Shown here: positions 52,321 to 60,107 of the stretch, in pieces
How positions within the stretch are numbered: the stretch's first letter is position 1
How the letters are laid out: each line of letters starts with the position of its first letter
Assembly: GCF_016595235.1 (NCBI RefSeq)
Contig: NZ_JAENHL010000008.1
Span: 1,572,624-1,636,623, forward strand
DNA from: Taklimakanibacter albus
GTDB taxonomy: Bacteria > Pseudomonadota > Alphaproteobacteria > Rhizobiales > Aestuariivirgaceae
Direction of reading: 5' to 3'
DNA length: 64,000 nucleotides
The notes under the pieces: generated by a model
What the model was told of the DNA's origin: nothing
Seen by the model: the letters and a program-made list of their open reading frames with translations, nothing else
Database searches by the model: none
Translations under genes and position numbers: made by a program

Positions 52321-53921
52321 CAGGTCCTCATATCGTTGCGGCCGGTGCGGATGAAATCGGCGGCACGCTCGCCGACCATGATCGCCGGTGCGTTGGTATT
52401 GCCGGACGGCACATAAGGCATGATCGAGGCATCGGCGATACGAAGGCCCGACAACCCATGCACCCTGAGCTTGCTGTCGACCACCGCCATCGGATCGGCT
52501 CCGATCCGGCAGGTGCCGGTCGGATGCAACGCGCCCTGCGCCTGGTCCTTCACATATTGGCGATAATCTTCCGCGGTCGCGAGCGGATGCTCGGGCAGTA
52601 TCTCGCGCCGGATATAAGGCTTCAGTACCGGCTGAGACATGATCTCACGGCCGAGCTTCACGGCGCGTGCCATGGTCTCGAGATCATAAGGATCGGAAAG
52701 ATAATTGGGCACGATGCGCGGCGGCGCAAAGGGATCGGGCGAGCGTAATTCGACGAAGCCGCGTGAGCGCGGCCGGGTCTGGCAGGCATTGAGCGTGCAA
52801 CCGCTGGCGCCCTTCACAGGCCGTACGCCCTCCTCGACGCCCGAGCCGGCCAGGAAGGCATATTGCACATCGGCGAATGGATCATCCGGATTCACGCGCC
52901 AGAAGGCGCCGCCTTCGATGATGTTGGAGCAGACCGGTCCCTGGCGGAACAGCGCATATTGCAGGCCCGCCCACGCCTTCCAATGGAGCTTCTTGTATTT
53001 GTCGTAGCCGTGGTCACCGGAAAGCTCATAGACGAGATAGACGTCCATATGATCCTGCAGATTGCGGCCCACGCCCGGCAGGTCATGGATGACCGGAACG
53101 CCGACTTCGCTCAGATGTTTGCCGGGGCCGATGCCCGACACCATCAGAAGGCGCGGCGAGTTGATGGCGCCTGCCGCCACGATCACCTCGCGCTCTGCTC
53201 TGGCGATTATGCGTTCGCCGCCTTTCATATATTCAACGCCGGTGACCCGTTTGTTCTCGACGATGAGCCTGACGGCGCGGCTGTTGGTCGAGACGGAGAG
53301 ATTGGGCCGTTTACGCGCCGGCTTCAGATAACAGACTGCGGCGCTGGCGCGGCGGCCATTGCGCAAGGTGAGCTGATAGAGACCCGAGCCCGCCTGGTTG
53401 CCGGCGTTGAAGTCGGGCACCGGCGGAATGCCGCGTTCCTGGCAGGCTTTCAGCCAGACGCGCGTCAGCGGGCTCACATATTCGGGGCTCGACACTTTGA
53501 GCGGACCGCCGGTCGCATGTGCAGGTCCGCTCAAGGAGTCATTGTCCTCGGCGCGTCTGAAGAAAGGCAGGACATCGTCATAGGCCCAGCCTTCGGCACC
53601 CGCTTCCGCCCAGCGGTCATAGTCGGAGGGAATGCCACGCACATACAGCATGGCATTGACCGAGCTGCCGCCGCCCAGAACCCGCGCCTGCACCATCGTC
53701 GGTGTCTTGGCTTTGGGATTCTCCGCCGTCGGCTCCTGTTCCAGCCGCTGCAGCAGATTGCCGGTGGCGGTCTTGTAGACCATCACCGGCAGATGGATGG
53801 CGATGCTGCGGTCCTCGGGGCCTTCTTCGAGCAGCTGCACCGAGCTTGCCGCGTCCTCCGAAAGCCGGGCGGCGGCGACGCATCCGGCGGAGCCGCCGCC
53901 CACGACAATGTAGTCGGGCAT
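52320..53921 (-). CDS. GMC-family FAD-dependent oxidoreductase
   Basis: This 533-residue flavoenzyme resembles choline dehydrogenase. It has the FAD motif DYIVVGGGSAGCVAAARLSE, the family signature ARVLGGGSSVNAMLYVRGIP with SDYDRWAEAG, the second signature GAINSPRLLMVSGIGPG, and catalytic His/Asn in GALHPTGTCRIGADP and SGNTNAPAIMVGERAADF. It oxidises a primary or secondary alcohol. It lies 11 bases after the ABC binding-protein gene, so the imported compound is the likely substrate; choline itself would need a betB partner, which is missing. Confidence 0.9.
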   Translation of the reverse strand: MPDYIVVGGGSAGCVAAARLSEDAASSVQLLEEGPEDRSIAIHLPVMVYKTATGNLLQRLEQEPTAENPKAKTPTMVQARVLGGGSSVNAMLYVRGIPSDYDRWAEAGAEGWAYDDVLPFFRRAEDNDSLSGPAHATGGPLKVSSPEYVSPLTRVWLKACQERGIPPVPDFNAGNQAGSGLYQLTLRNGRRASAAVCYLKPARKRPNLSVSTNSRAVRLIVENKRVTGVEYMKGGERIIARAEREVIVAAGAINSPRLLMVSGIGPGKHLSEVGVPVIHDLPGVGRNLQDHMDVYLVYELSGDHGYDKYKKLHWKAWAGLQYALFRQGPVCSNIIEGGAFWRVNPDDPFADVQYAFLAGSGVEEGVRPVKGASGCTLNACQTRPRSRGFVELRSPDPFAPPRIVPNYLSDPYDLETMARAVKLGREIMSQPVLKPYIRREILPEHPLATAEDYRQYVKDQAQGALHPTGTCRIGADPMAVVDSKLRVHGLSGLRIADASIMPYVPSGNTNAPAIMVGERAADFIRTGRNDMRT

Positions 53922-53932
53922 GGAAAGAGCGA

Positions 53933-55081
53933 TCAGCCGGCCTTGAACTCGTTCCAGGCCGCGACCCAGTCGGCATAGGTGGCGTGCTCCGTCGATTCGA
54001 GCGGCGGAATGCCGAGCAGCGGCGAGGACTTGAAGATGCCGTCGACATCGGAATAGTCGAACAGCGCCTTGGTTTCGGGCGGCAGCAGCTCGACCGCTTT
54101 GGACGACACGACACCGGCGGCATTGCGGGTGGCGATCTTGGCCTGCACCTCGGGCGAGATCGCCAGATTGCAGAACTCATAAGCCGTCTCTTCATTGTCG
54201 ACCGAGGGCGGCATGAACCAGGCATCGCACCAGGTCGCGGCACCCTCCTTAGGAATCGTATATTCGGTCTTGACGCCCTGCTTGGCGGTTTCGGTCGGTA
54301 TGCCGGTCCAGCCGGCGAAGCAGGCGAGGACCTCGCCCGACACCATCAGCGAAACGACGTCGCCATAGGTGAGGCTGATCAGACGAGCCTGGGCGCGATA
54401 TTGCTTCAGATGCTCAAAAGTGGCCGCCATTTCCTCCTTGGTGAGGTTGGGGAATTTGGCGCCGAAGCCCGCCAGTGTCGCCGCCACCGGCCAGGTGACG
54501 AGCGTGTCGTCGACCAGCACGATCTTGCCCTTGAGCTCGGGCTTGAGAAGATCCTGATAGGAGGTCGGCTTCTCCATCAGCGCCGGATTGTAGACGATGG
54601 TGTTGAGGCCCCAGGCATAAGGCACGCCATGCAGCTTGCCATCGCGATACCAGGTCGGCTTGTCATAGAAGACGTCGAAGAGATTGTCGGCGCTGTAATT
54701 CGGCAGCTTGGCCTTGTCCAAGGGCTTGGTGATCTTGATCACGTCGATATAGAGATCGGAATAACCCTGATTGTATTCGGCGGCGTCGAAAGCCGGCGGA
54801 TTGGGCATGTTGAACTTATTGGTCACATCGTCCTGATTGCCCATGGCGCTCACTTCGATGGAGACATTGTTCTTCTCGCGCCAGTCCTTGAGCTCATCGA
54901 CCAGTTCCCAGCCTTCCCAGGCCATGATCTGGATATCGCCCGAGGCGGCGGCCCGCGCGGCATTGGGAAGGAAGGGACCGGCGACCAGGCCGCCGGTTAC
55001 CGCGGCGGCGCCGCCCAAGAAGGACCGGCGGCTCATCGCGGCGGCTTGCATGATTTGTTCGGGTGACCAGATGGTCTTCAT
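53933..55081 (-). CDS. ABC substrate-binding protein, PotD family
   Basis: The protein has 382 residues with a twin-arginine signal (SRRSFLGGAAAVTGGLVAGP). The mature protein begins IQIMAWEGWELVDELKDWRE, and SYQDLLKPELKGKIVLVDDT and YTIPKEGAATWCDAWFMPPS are typical of PotD-type proteins. GGGGAG is 5 bases before the ATG. It delivers ligand to the PotABC-type genes upstream. A 131-base gap with the motif at 55148 precedes it, so it may have its own promoter. Tat export suits a protein folded before secretion. Confidence 0.9.
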   Translation of the reverse strand: MKTIWSPEQIMQAAAMSRRSFLGGAAAVTGGLVAGPFLPNAARAAASGDIQIMAWEGWELVDELKDWREKNNVSIEVSAMGNQDDVTNKFNMPNPPAFDAAEYNQGYSDLYIDVIKITKPLDKAKLPNYSADNLFDVFYDKPTWYRDGKLHGVPYAWGLNTIVYNPALMEKPTSYQDLLKPELKGKIVLVDDTLVTWPVAATLAGFGAKFPNLTKEEMAATFEHLKQYRAQARLISLTYGDVVSLMVSGEVLACFAGWTGIPTETAKQGVKTEYTIPKEGAATWCDAWFMPPSVDNEETAYEFCNLAISPEVQAKIATRNAAGVVSSKAVELLPPETKALFDYSDVDGIFKSSPLLGIPPLESTEHATYADWVAAWNEFKAG

Positions 55082-55147
55082 TTCAACTCCCCATTGATTA
55101 TTGGTTGACGTTCAGTAGGCGGATTATGTGGCGACGGCCTGGACCCG

Positions 55148-55160
55148 ACAATTTCGCAAA
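55148..55160. promoter_or_regulatory. TTTGCGAAATTGT motif upstream of the PotD-type gene
   Basis: On the plus strand the site reads ACAATTTCGCAAA, 67 bases upstream of the PotD-type start. The same 13 bases occur at 58086-58098 and an 11-base match at 60015-60025. It is a candidate operator of the XRE regulator at 59123. Confidence 0.5.
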
Positions 55161-55213
55161 GGCCAGATAGTCGGCGCTCGCTTGTGCGTTTTGTGCTTCA
55201 GAGTGCGACAGGC

Positions 55214-56302
55214 TCAGGCCTGCGGCAGCATCACGACATTGTCGGCGTCCCAATAGATCGTCGCGCGGCTGCCGGGCTCCGGCGGCTTCACCCGGCCATT
55301 GCGCTGCACCTGGATGCGGACTTTGGCCTGATCGTCGAGACGGACCGTGTAGAAGGAGCGGCTGCCGATGAAGACGACATCCTCGACCTGGCCCTGCGTC
55401 TTTTGCGACGAGCCCTCGTCATTATTGGCGAAGCTGAAAGATTCCGGGCGGATCGACACGACGACTTTATCGCCGGTCTTGTGGCCCACCCCGTTACGGC
55501 TGAGGAAACCGATGCCGGACGCGGTCTTCGCCACCGTTCCTTGCGCGCCGCTGTCGGCGACCGCCGTCTCGAAGAGATTGGTTTCGCCTAAAAATTTCGC
55601 GGCGAACAGGCTCTTGGGACGCGCATACATGTCTTCCGGCCGGTCGATCTGGACGATGCGCCCCTTCTCCATCAGCACCACGCGGTCGGAGAGGATCATC
55701 GCCTCGTCCTGGTCATGGGTGACATAGATGAAGGTGGCGCCGGTCTCGGCATGGATGCGCTTCATCTCGGCCAGCATATGCTGGCGGATCTTGAGATCGA
55801 GGGCCGCCAGCGGCTCATCGAGCAGCAGAACCTTGGGTTCGTTGACCAGCGCCCGGGCGAGCGCCACGCGCTGGCACTGGCCACCGCTCAACTCGTCGAT
55901 ATAGCGGTTGGCCAGGCTCTCGAGCTGCACGATATGCAGCATACGTTTCACCCGCTCGGTGATCTCTGATTTCGCCAGCCCCTTCACCTTGAGCCCGAAG
56001 GCGACATTCTCGAAGACGTCGAGATGGGGAAACAGCGCATAACGCTGGAACACCATGTTCACCGGGCGGCGTTCCGGCGGCACTGCGGCGACATCCTCGC
56101 CACTGACGCGCAAGGTGCCGGAGGTGAGTCCCTCGAAGCCGGCGATGAGGCGCATCAGGGTGGTCTTGCCGCAGCCCGACGGCCCGAGCAGCGTCAGGAT
56201 CTCGCCCTCATGAATGGAGAGATTGATATTCTCCAGCGCCACGAAGGAGCCGAAGCTCTTCTTGCCGTCGCGGATCTCGATGATGGGGGTAGGAGCTTTC
56301 AT
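55214..56302 (-). CDS. ABC transporter ATP-binding protein, PotA type
   Basis: The ATPase has 362 residues. Walker A is GPSGCGKTT, Q-loop FQRYALFPHLDV, signature LSGGQCQRVALARAL, Walker B VLLLDEPLAALD, switch His in YVTHDQDEAMILSD, and a C-terminal TOBE-like region (VVSIRPESFSFANN). GAAGGAAGCAGCC precedes the ATG. One residue is unusual: the signature reads GGQCQR rather than GGQQQR. Its order (PotB-PotC-PotA-PotD) differs from the first system at 7521. Confidence 0.93.
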   Translation of the reverse strand: MKAPTPIIEIRDGKKSFGSFVALENINLSIHEGEILTLLGPSGCGKTTLMRLIAGFEGLTSGTLRVSGEDVAAVPPERRPVNMVFQRYALFPHLDVFENVAFGLKVKGLAKSEITERVKRMLHIVQLESLANRYIDELSGGQCQRVALARALVNEPKVLLLDEPLAALDLKIRQHMLAEMKRIHAETGATFIYVTHDQDEAMILSDRVVLMEKGRIVQIDRPEDMYARPKSLFAAKFLGETNLFETAVADSGAQGTVAKTASGIGFLSRNGVGHKTGDKVVVSIRPESFSFANNDEGSSQKTQGQVEDVVFIGSRSFYTVRLDDQAKVRIQVQRNGRVKPPEPGSRATIYWDADNVVMLPQA

Positions 56303-56313
56303 GGCTGCTTCCT

Positions 56314-57102
56314 TCAGGGTTCGGCGCGGGCGGAAATGGCGGACTGGCGGCGCAAGCGGCCGATGAGCCAGGCGCCGAGCAGGATGGCGACAGAGAAAAG
56401 GAGGACGAGCGTCGAGATGGCATTGACCATGGGCGTCACGGTACGGCGCATCATCGACCAGATATACATGGGCAAGGTCGTCTCGGTGCCGGCGACGAAA
56501 GAGGTCACCACAAACTCATCAAAGGAGACGGCGAAAGCGAGGATCGCCGAGGAGATGAGCGTCGGCGCGATAAGCGGCAAGGTCACCCGCGCGAAAGTCT
56601 GGCGCTGGCTGGCGCCCAGATCACGCGCCGCCTCTTCGAGAGAAGGATCGAACAGAGCGAGCCTCGCCTTCATGGCCACGATAAGGATCGGAAGGGCGAT
56701 GACGACATGCGAGATCACGATGGTGAGCGTCGACAGCCGGATGCCGGCCTGGGCGAAAAGCACCAGCAGCGATACGCCGACGAACAGTCCCGGCAGAGCG
56801 ATCGGCGTGACCGACATGGCCTCGATGACGGCGCGACCGACGCGGTCTAGCCGCAGCCAGCCGAGCGAGGCCGAGGCGCCGAGAACCAGCGTCACCAGGG
56901 CGGTGAAGAAGGCGATGACCAGGCTCTTCGTCACCGCGCCGGCAAGCTGTGTATTGCCGAAGATCTCCTGATACCAGCGCAGGCTGAAGCCGGTGAAGGG
57001 AAAGGAGAGCGAGGCAGAGGCGTGAAAGCTGAACAGCACGATGATGATCAGCGGCGCGACCAGGAAAGCGAGGATGGTCCAGACGACGAGACGGAGCAGC
57101 AT
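56314..57102 (-). CDS. ABC transporter permease, PotC type
   Basis: The 262 residues form about six membrane segments. The EAA loop is DPSLEEAARDLGASQRQTFA followed by RVTLPLIAPTLISSAILAFA. A periplasmic TETTLPMYIWSMMRRTVTPM near the end matches the PotC family. It abuts the PotB gene (no intergenic base) and lies 11 bases before the ATPase, so B, C and A are one unit. Confidence 0.9.
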   Translation of the reverse strand: MLLRLVVWTILAFLVAPLIIIVLFSFHASASLSFPFTGFSLRWYQEIFGNTQLAGAVTKSLVIAFFTALVTLVLGASASLGWLRLDRVGRAVIEAMSVTPIALPGLFVGVSLLVLFAQAGIRLSTLTIVISHVVIALPILIVAMKARLALFDPSLEEAARDLGASQRQTFARVTLPLIAPTLISSAILAFAVSFDEFVVTSFVAGTETTLPMYIWSMMRRTVTPMVNAISTLVLLFSVAILLGAWLIGRLRRQSAISARAEP

Positions 57103-57978
57103 TCACGCCTCCTTCTTCTTGCGCGGGCGATGGACGACGAGGCCGGACATTCGACCCGCCGTGAGGAGCGCGAAATAGATGGCGAGCGACACCAGGAACA
57201 TCAGGAAGGCCTGCGCCGCGCCCAGCGGCCAATTGCCGGTCTTGCGGAACTGATCGGCGATCAGAAGGCCGGTGGTCTGGCCCGAGGAGCCGCCCAGCAT
57301 CTGCGGCGTCACATAGTCGCCCGCCACCAGGATGAAGGTCAGCATGAAGGCGCCGATAAGGCCATTGGCGGCATTGGGCGCGATCACCTTGCAGAAGGCG
57401 CCGATCGACGACGTGCCGAGATCACGCGCCGCATCGATCAGGTCGCGCTTGATCTCGCTCAGCGAAGCGACGACCAGCAGGATGCAGAAGGGCAGGTAGA
57501 TATGGACGAGCGTGATGGTCACGGCGAAAGAGCTGAACAGGAAGGCGCCGACCGGATGATCGATGATGCCGAGCTGCAGGAGCACCGTATTCAGGACGCC
57601 ATTGGTGCCGAGCAGCGTGCGCCAGGCATAGATGCGCACCAGATAGCTCGAGAACCAGGTCAGCAGGATCAGATAGAGAATGGTCTGCGAGCGCGCGACA
57701 TAAACGAGGTAATAAGCGACCGGGATCGCCAAAATGAGGGTGATCGTCGCGGTCCAGAGGCCGATGGAGATGGCGTTGAAGGTCACCTTCCAGAACAGCG
57801 GCGAGGTGAGCGAGCCCAGGTAATTCTTGAGCACGAAATCCGGTACGACCTGATAGGAGGCCGCCGACCAGAAACTGTACGCAAAAAGGATGAGGCTCGG
57901 GACGATGAAGAACACCGCCATGTAAAGGACGGTGGGCGCGGAAAGCAGAGAACCCGTCACTGGTTTGGACAGGCTCAT
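57103..57978 (-). CDS. ABC transporter permease, PotB type
   Basis: The 291 residues from the ATG at 57978 (a GTG at 58017 would add 13) carry about six membrane segments, starting with TVLYMAVFFIVPSLILFAYS. The EAA loop is EIKRDLIDAARDLGTSSIGA with FCKVIAPNAANGLIGAFMLT. It is the first importer gene in the leftward operon, 171 bases after the TIM-barrel isomerase. The gap carries the TTTGCGAAATTGT motif at 58086. Confidence 0.88.
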   Translation of the reverse strand: MSLSKPVTGSLLSAPTVLYMAVFFIVPSLILFAYSFWSAASYQVVPDFVLKNYLGSLTSPLFWKVTFNAISIGLWTATITLILAIPVAYYLVYVARSQTILYLILLTWFSSYLVRIYAWRTLLGTNGVLNTVLLQLGIIDHPVGAFLFSSFAVTITLVHIYLPFCILLVVASLSEIKRDLIDAARDLGTSSIGAFCKVIAPNAANGLIGAFMLTFILVAGDYVTPQMLGGSSGQTTGLLIADQFRKTGNWPLGAAQAFLMFLVSLAIYFALLTAGRMSGLVVHRPRKKKEA

Positions 57979-58085
57979 GCCGGTAATCCGCCGTCGTCGA
58001 CCGTCATCCTTCGCCACTCCCTAATGTCGGCAGGGGCTCCGGCCCTGCTCATTGGCAGGAATAGTCACGCGGAACGGCGCATCTC

Positions 58086-58098
58086 ACAATTTCGCAAA
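58086..58098. promoter_or_regulatory. TTTGCGAAATTGT motif upstream of the PotB-type gene
   Basis: Plus-strand ACAATTTCGCAAA at 58086-58098, identical for 13 bases to the site at 55148-55160. It is followed at 58108-58116 by CCTGACGCG, a 9-base string also found at 59960-59969 in the XRE/TPP gap. It may be an operator and promoter element for the importer genes. Confidence 0.5.
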
Positions 58099-58149
58099 AC
58101 GGTGATTCCTGACGCGGTATGACGCGGTAACTGCGCAGGCCTGCTCAAT

Positions 58150-59004
58150 TCAGGCGTCGACACCGGCGGCGCGTAGGACTTGGGCGACAGAGTCCGCCGA
58201 TTTGCGCGCGACCTCTTCGACGCTCATTTTCGCCAGCATCGGCGAGAAGACTTCGGGGCCGACTCCATTGAGCCCACCCGTCGCGGTGAGGATGCGAACG
58301 AGCTCGACATTGGGAAACTCGCCGTCACCGGGGAAAAAGCGGTTGTAGCAATCGTCCTTGATCGACACGCCTGGGGACAAAACGAGCGGGCCGTCATTGA
58401 GCTGGACGCAATGGATGAGATGGCCGGGAATCTCGCGCAAAAGATCGGCTGTCGACCCGCCACGCACGAAGTGCCAGACATCGAAGACGAGACCGCCATT
58501 GGGTGCGTCGGCGCCCTTCACGATCTCCCAGGCGAGATCGAGCGTCGGTACGCCCCAGAGCGGTATGAATTCGAGGTCGCAGACAAGCCCGTGCTCGCGC
58601 GCCATTTTGCAGATATTGGCGTAATGCTCGGTGATCTCGGCCACCGGCATGGCATTGCGCGGGAAGGTCGCATTGAGACTCATCTGGGTAATGCCAAGCC
58701 CGTCTGCGAGCTTGAAGAAAGCATCGGGCGTCGTGTCGACGGTACGGATATAGGCCTCGTCCATATTGTCGGGCCGCCAGAGGCGCGGCCAGGTGTTGAG
58801 CGGATCGAGCCTCGTGATGCGCACACCGTGATCGGCCGCCTTAGCCTTCATGTCGGCGAAGGAGAGCCCGCCGGCCAGAATACGCTCAACCTCGATCGGC
58901 ATCAGCGACAATTCGGGAAAATCCGCCAGTTGCGTTGCCTTCAATTTGTCCTCGAAGGCAAGATGCGCCACATTCGAAAAAGGCATCATGGTGCTGATGG
59001 TCAT
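58150..59004 (-). CDS. Sugar phosphate isomerase/epimerase-like TIM-barrel protein
   Basis: This 284-residue xylose-isomerase-like TIM barrel has metal-binding acids in LVCDLEFIPLWGVPTLDLAW (Glu) and GGLVFDVWHFVRGG (Asp, His), and a HCVQLNDGP strand. Relatives are epimerases or dehydratases of sugars, polyols and inosose. It follows the XRE regulator on the leftward strand by 118 bases and precedes the importer. A second TIM-barrel isomerase ends the same unit (51553). The metabolic step is unknown. Confidence 0.82.
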   Translation of the reverse strand: MTISTMMPFSNVAHLAFEDKLKATQLADFPELSLMPIEVERILAGGLSFADMKAKAADHGVRITRLDPLNTWPRLWRPDNMDEAYIRTVDTTPDAFFKLADGLGITQMSLNATFPRNAMPVAEITEHYANICKMAREHGLVCDLEFIPLWGVPTLDLAWEIVKGADAPNGGLVFDVWHFVRGGSTADLLREIPGHLIHCVQLNDGPLVLSPGVSIKDDCYNRFFPGDGEFPNVELVRILTATGGLNGVGPEVFSPMLAKMSVEEVARKSADSVAQVLRAAGVDA

Positions 59005-59122
59005 TGGGATATCTCACTGTTCCGACCCTCGACCATAAGTCGGGCGCGTGACCAATGCCATTGCGCGACCGCTGCTTTACTGGCGTGACTCAACGCGGAT
59101 TTTGCGTCGCAGTGCGTCAGAT

Positions 59123-59947
59123 TCACCCCAGATGAATCATCTCGGACGCATCGCCCAGAAACTGCATCGCCTCGCGCGGTATGGAGGGATCGCCGCGGTC
59201 GAGCACGGTCAGCTTGTCGAGATGCTCGCGGGTGATGAGGCCGGGGCCGCGGTAATGCAGCGCCACCTTGGTCGAATAAGGCTGGCGGAACATGGTGGCG
59301 GCGATGCCGCTGCCGATGCCGAACATGAAATTGTTGGAGCTGCGCTTGACCGGCGCGAAAACGCCGAAGGTCATCTCGTTGTTCTGGATGCCCTCGAAAT
59401 CGACAGTGAACAGGCGGCCGGCGACGGGGAAAACGAAACCATAATATTTGAACACATATTCGGTCTTGGTCGGATCGTCGTGGCTGGGAAAACGCTCGAT
59501 GTAATAATGCTGCAGGAATTCGCGGTTCTTGTAGATGCACAGCGCCGAGCGCAGCACGAAACCCTTATAGATCGAGGAATATTGGTAGCGGTCATAGACG
59601 CCCAATATGTCCTTATGATCGGCGCTCGCCTCGACGATCATGCTCTCGATGAAGCGGTTGAGCTCGGGCGAGGAGCGCACCGTCTCCATGGCGTGGAAAA
59701 AATTACCCTCGACCAACGTGCGGAATTCGGCATGATCGGTGAACAGGATCGGCACGCTGAGCCCGAAGAAATTCGCGATCTGGCGCAAATTCTGTGACGA
59801 GGGCATATGCAGCCCGGACAGATATTTGTTGAATTGCTGCCGGTTCAGATTGATCTTGCGGCAGACCGCCGAGATCGAGCCCTGGCGCTCGCAGAGAAGG
59901 CGCAGATTCGCGGCAAAATTGACGATCTGATCCGAAGGCTGTTCCAT
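59123..59947 (-). CDS. XRE-family transcriptional regulator with large C-terminal domain
   Basis: This 274-residue protein has an N-terminal XRE HTH (ANLRLLCERQGSISAVCRKI, LNRQQFNKYLSGLHMPSSQN). The C-terminal ~200 residues are a ligand-type domain I cannot name; MTFGVFAPVKRSSNNFMFGI is a striking strand. The ATG at 59947 is used since the longer frame lacks a Shine-Dalgarno site. It is divergent from the TPP-enzyme gene and heads the importer unit. The TGCGAAATTGT motif in three gaps of the island is a likely operator. Confidence 0.85.
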   Translation of the reverse strand: MEQPSDQIVNFAANLRLLCERQGSISAVCRKINLNRQQFNKYLSGLHMPSSQNLRQIANFFGLSVPILFTDHAEFRTLVEGNFFHAMETVRSSPELNRFIESMIVEASADHKDILGVYDRYQYSSIYKGFVLRSALCIYKNREFLQHYYIERFPSHDDPTKTEYVFKYYGFVFPVAGRLFTVDFEGIQNNEMTFGVFAPVKRSSNNFMFGIGSGIAATMFRQPYSTKVALHYRGPGLITREHLDKLTVLDRGDPSIPREAMQFLGDASEMIHLG

Positions 59948-60014
59948 AAAAAGCGGCAATCCTGACGCGAGGTGGCGCACAACATGCGCTAAGCCGCTTC
60001 AGTAATCAAGTGCG

Positions 60015-60025
60015 TGCGAAATTGT
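60015..60025. promoter_or_regulatory. TGCGAAATTGT motif in the XRE / TPP-enzyme gap
   Basis: Plus-strand TGCGAAATTGT at 60015-60025, in the 160-base gap between the XRE start (59947) and the TPP-enzyme start (60108). It matches 11 bases of the sites at 55148 and 58086. A near-identical string, TCCTGACGCG, at 59960-59969 is shared with the 58086 site. Confidence 0.5.
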
Positions 60026-60107
60026 CATGCGCACGGCTTTTCCCGAAACTTGATGGTGAAGCGGGCACCAGCCTTAAGCCCCAGCAAGACAGGAGAGGTA
60101 AAATCCC

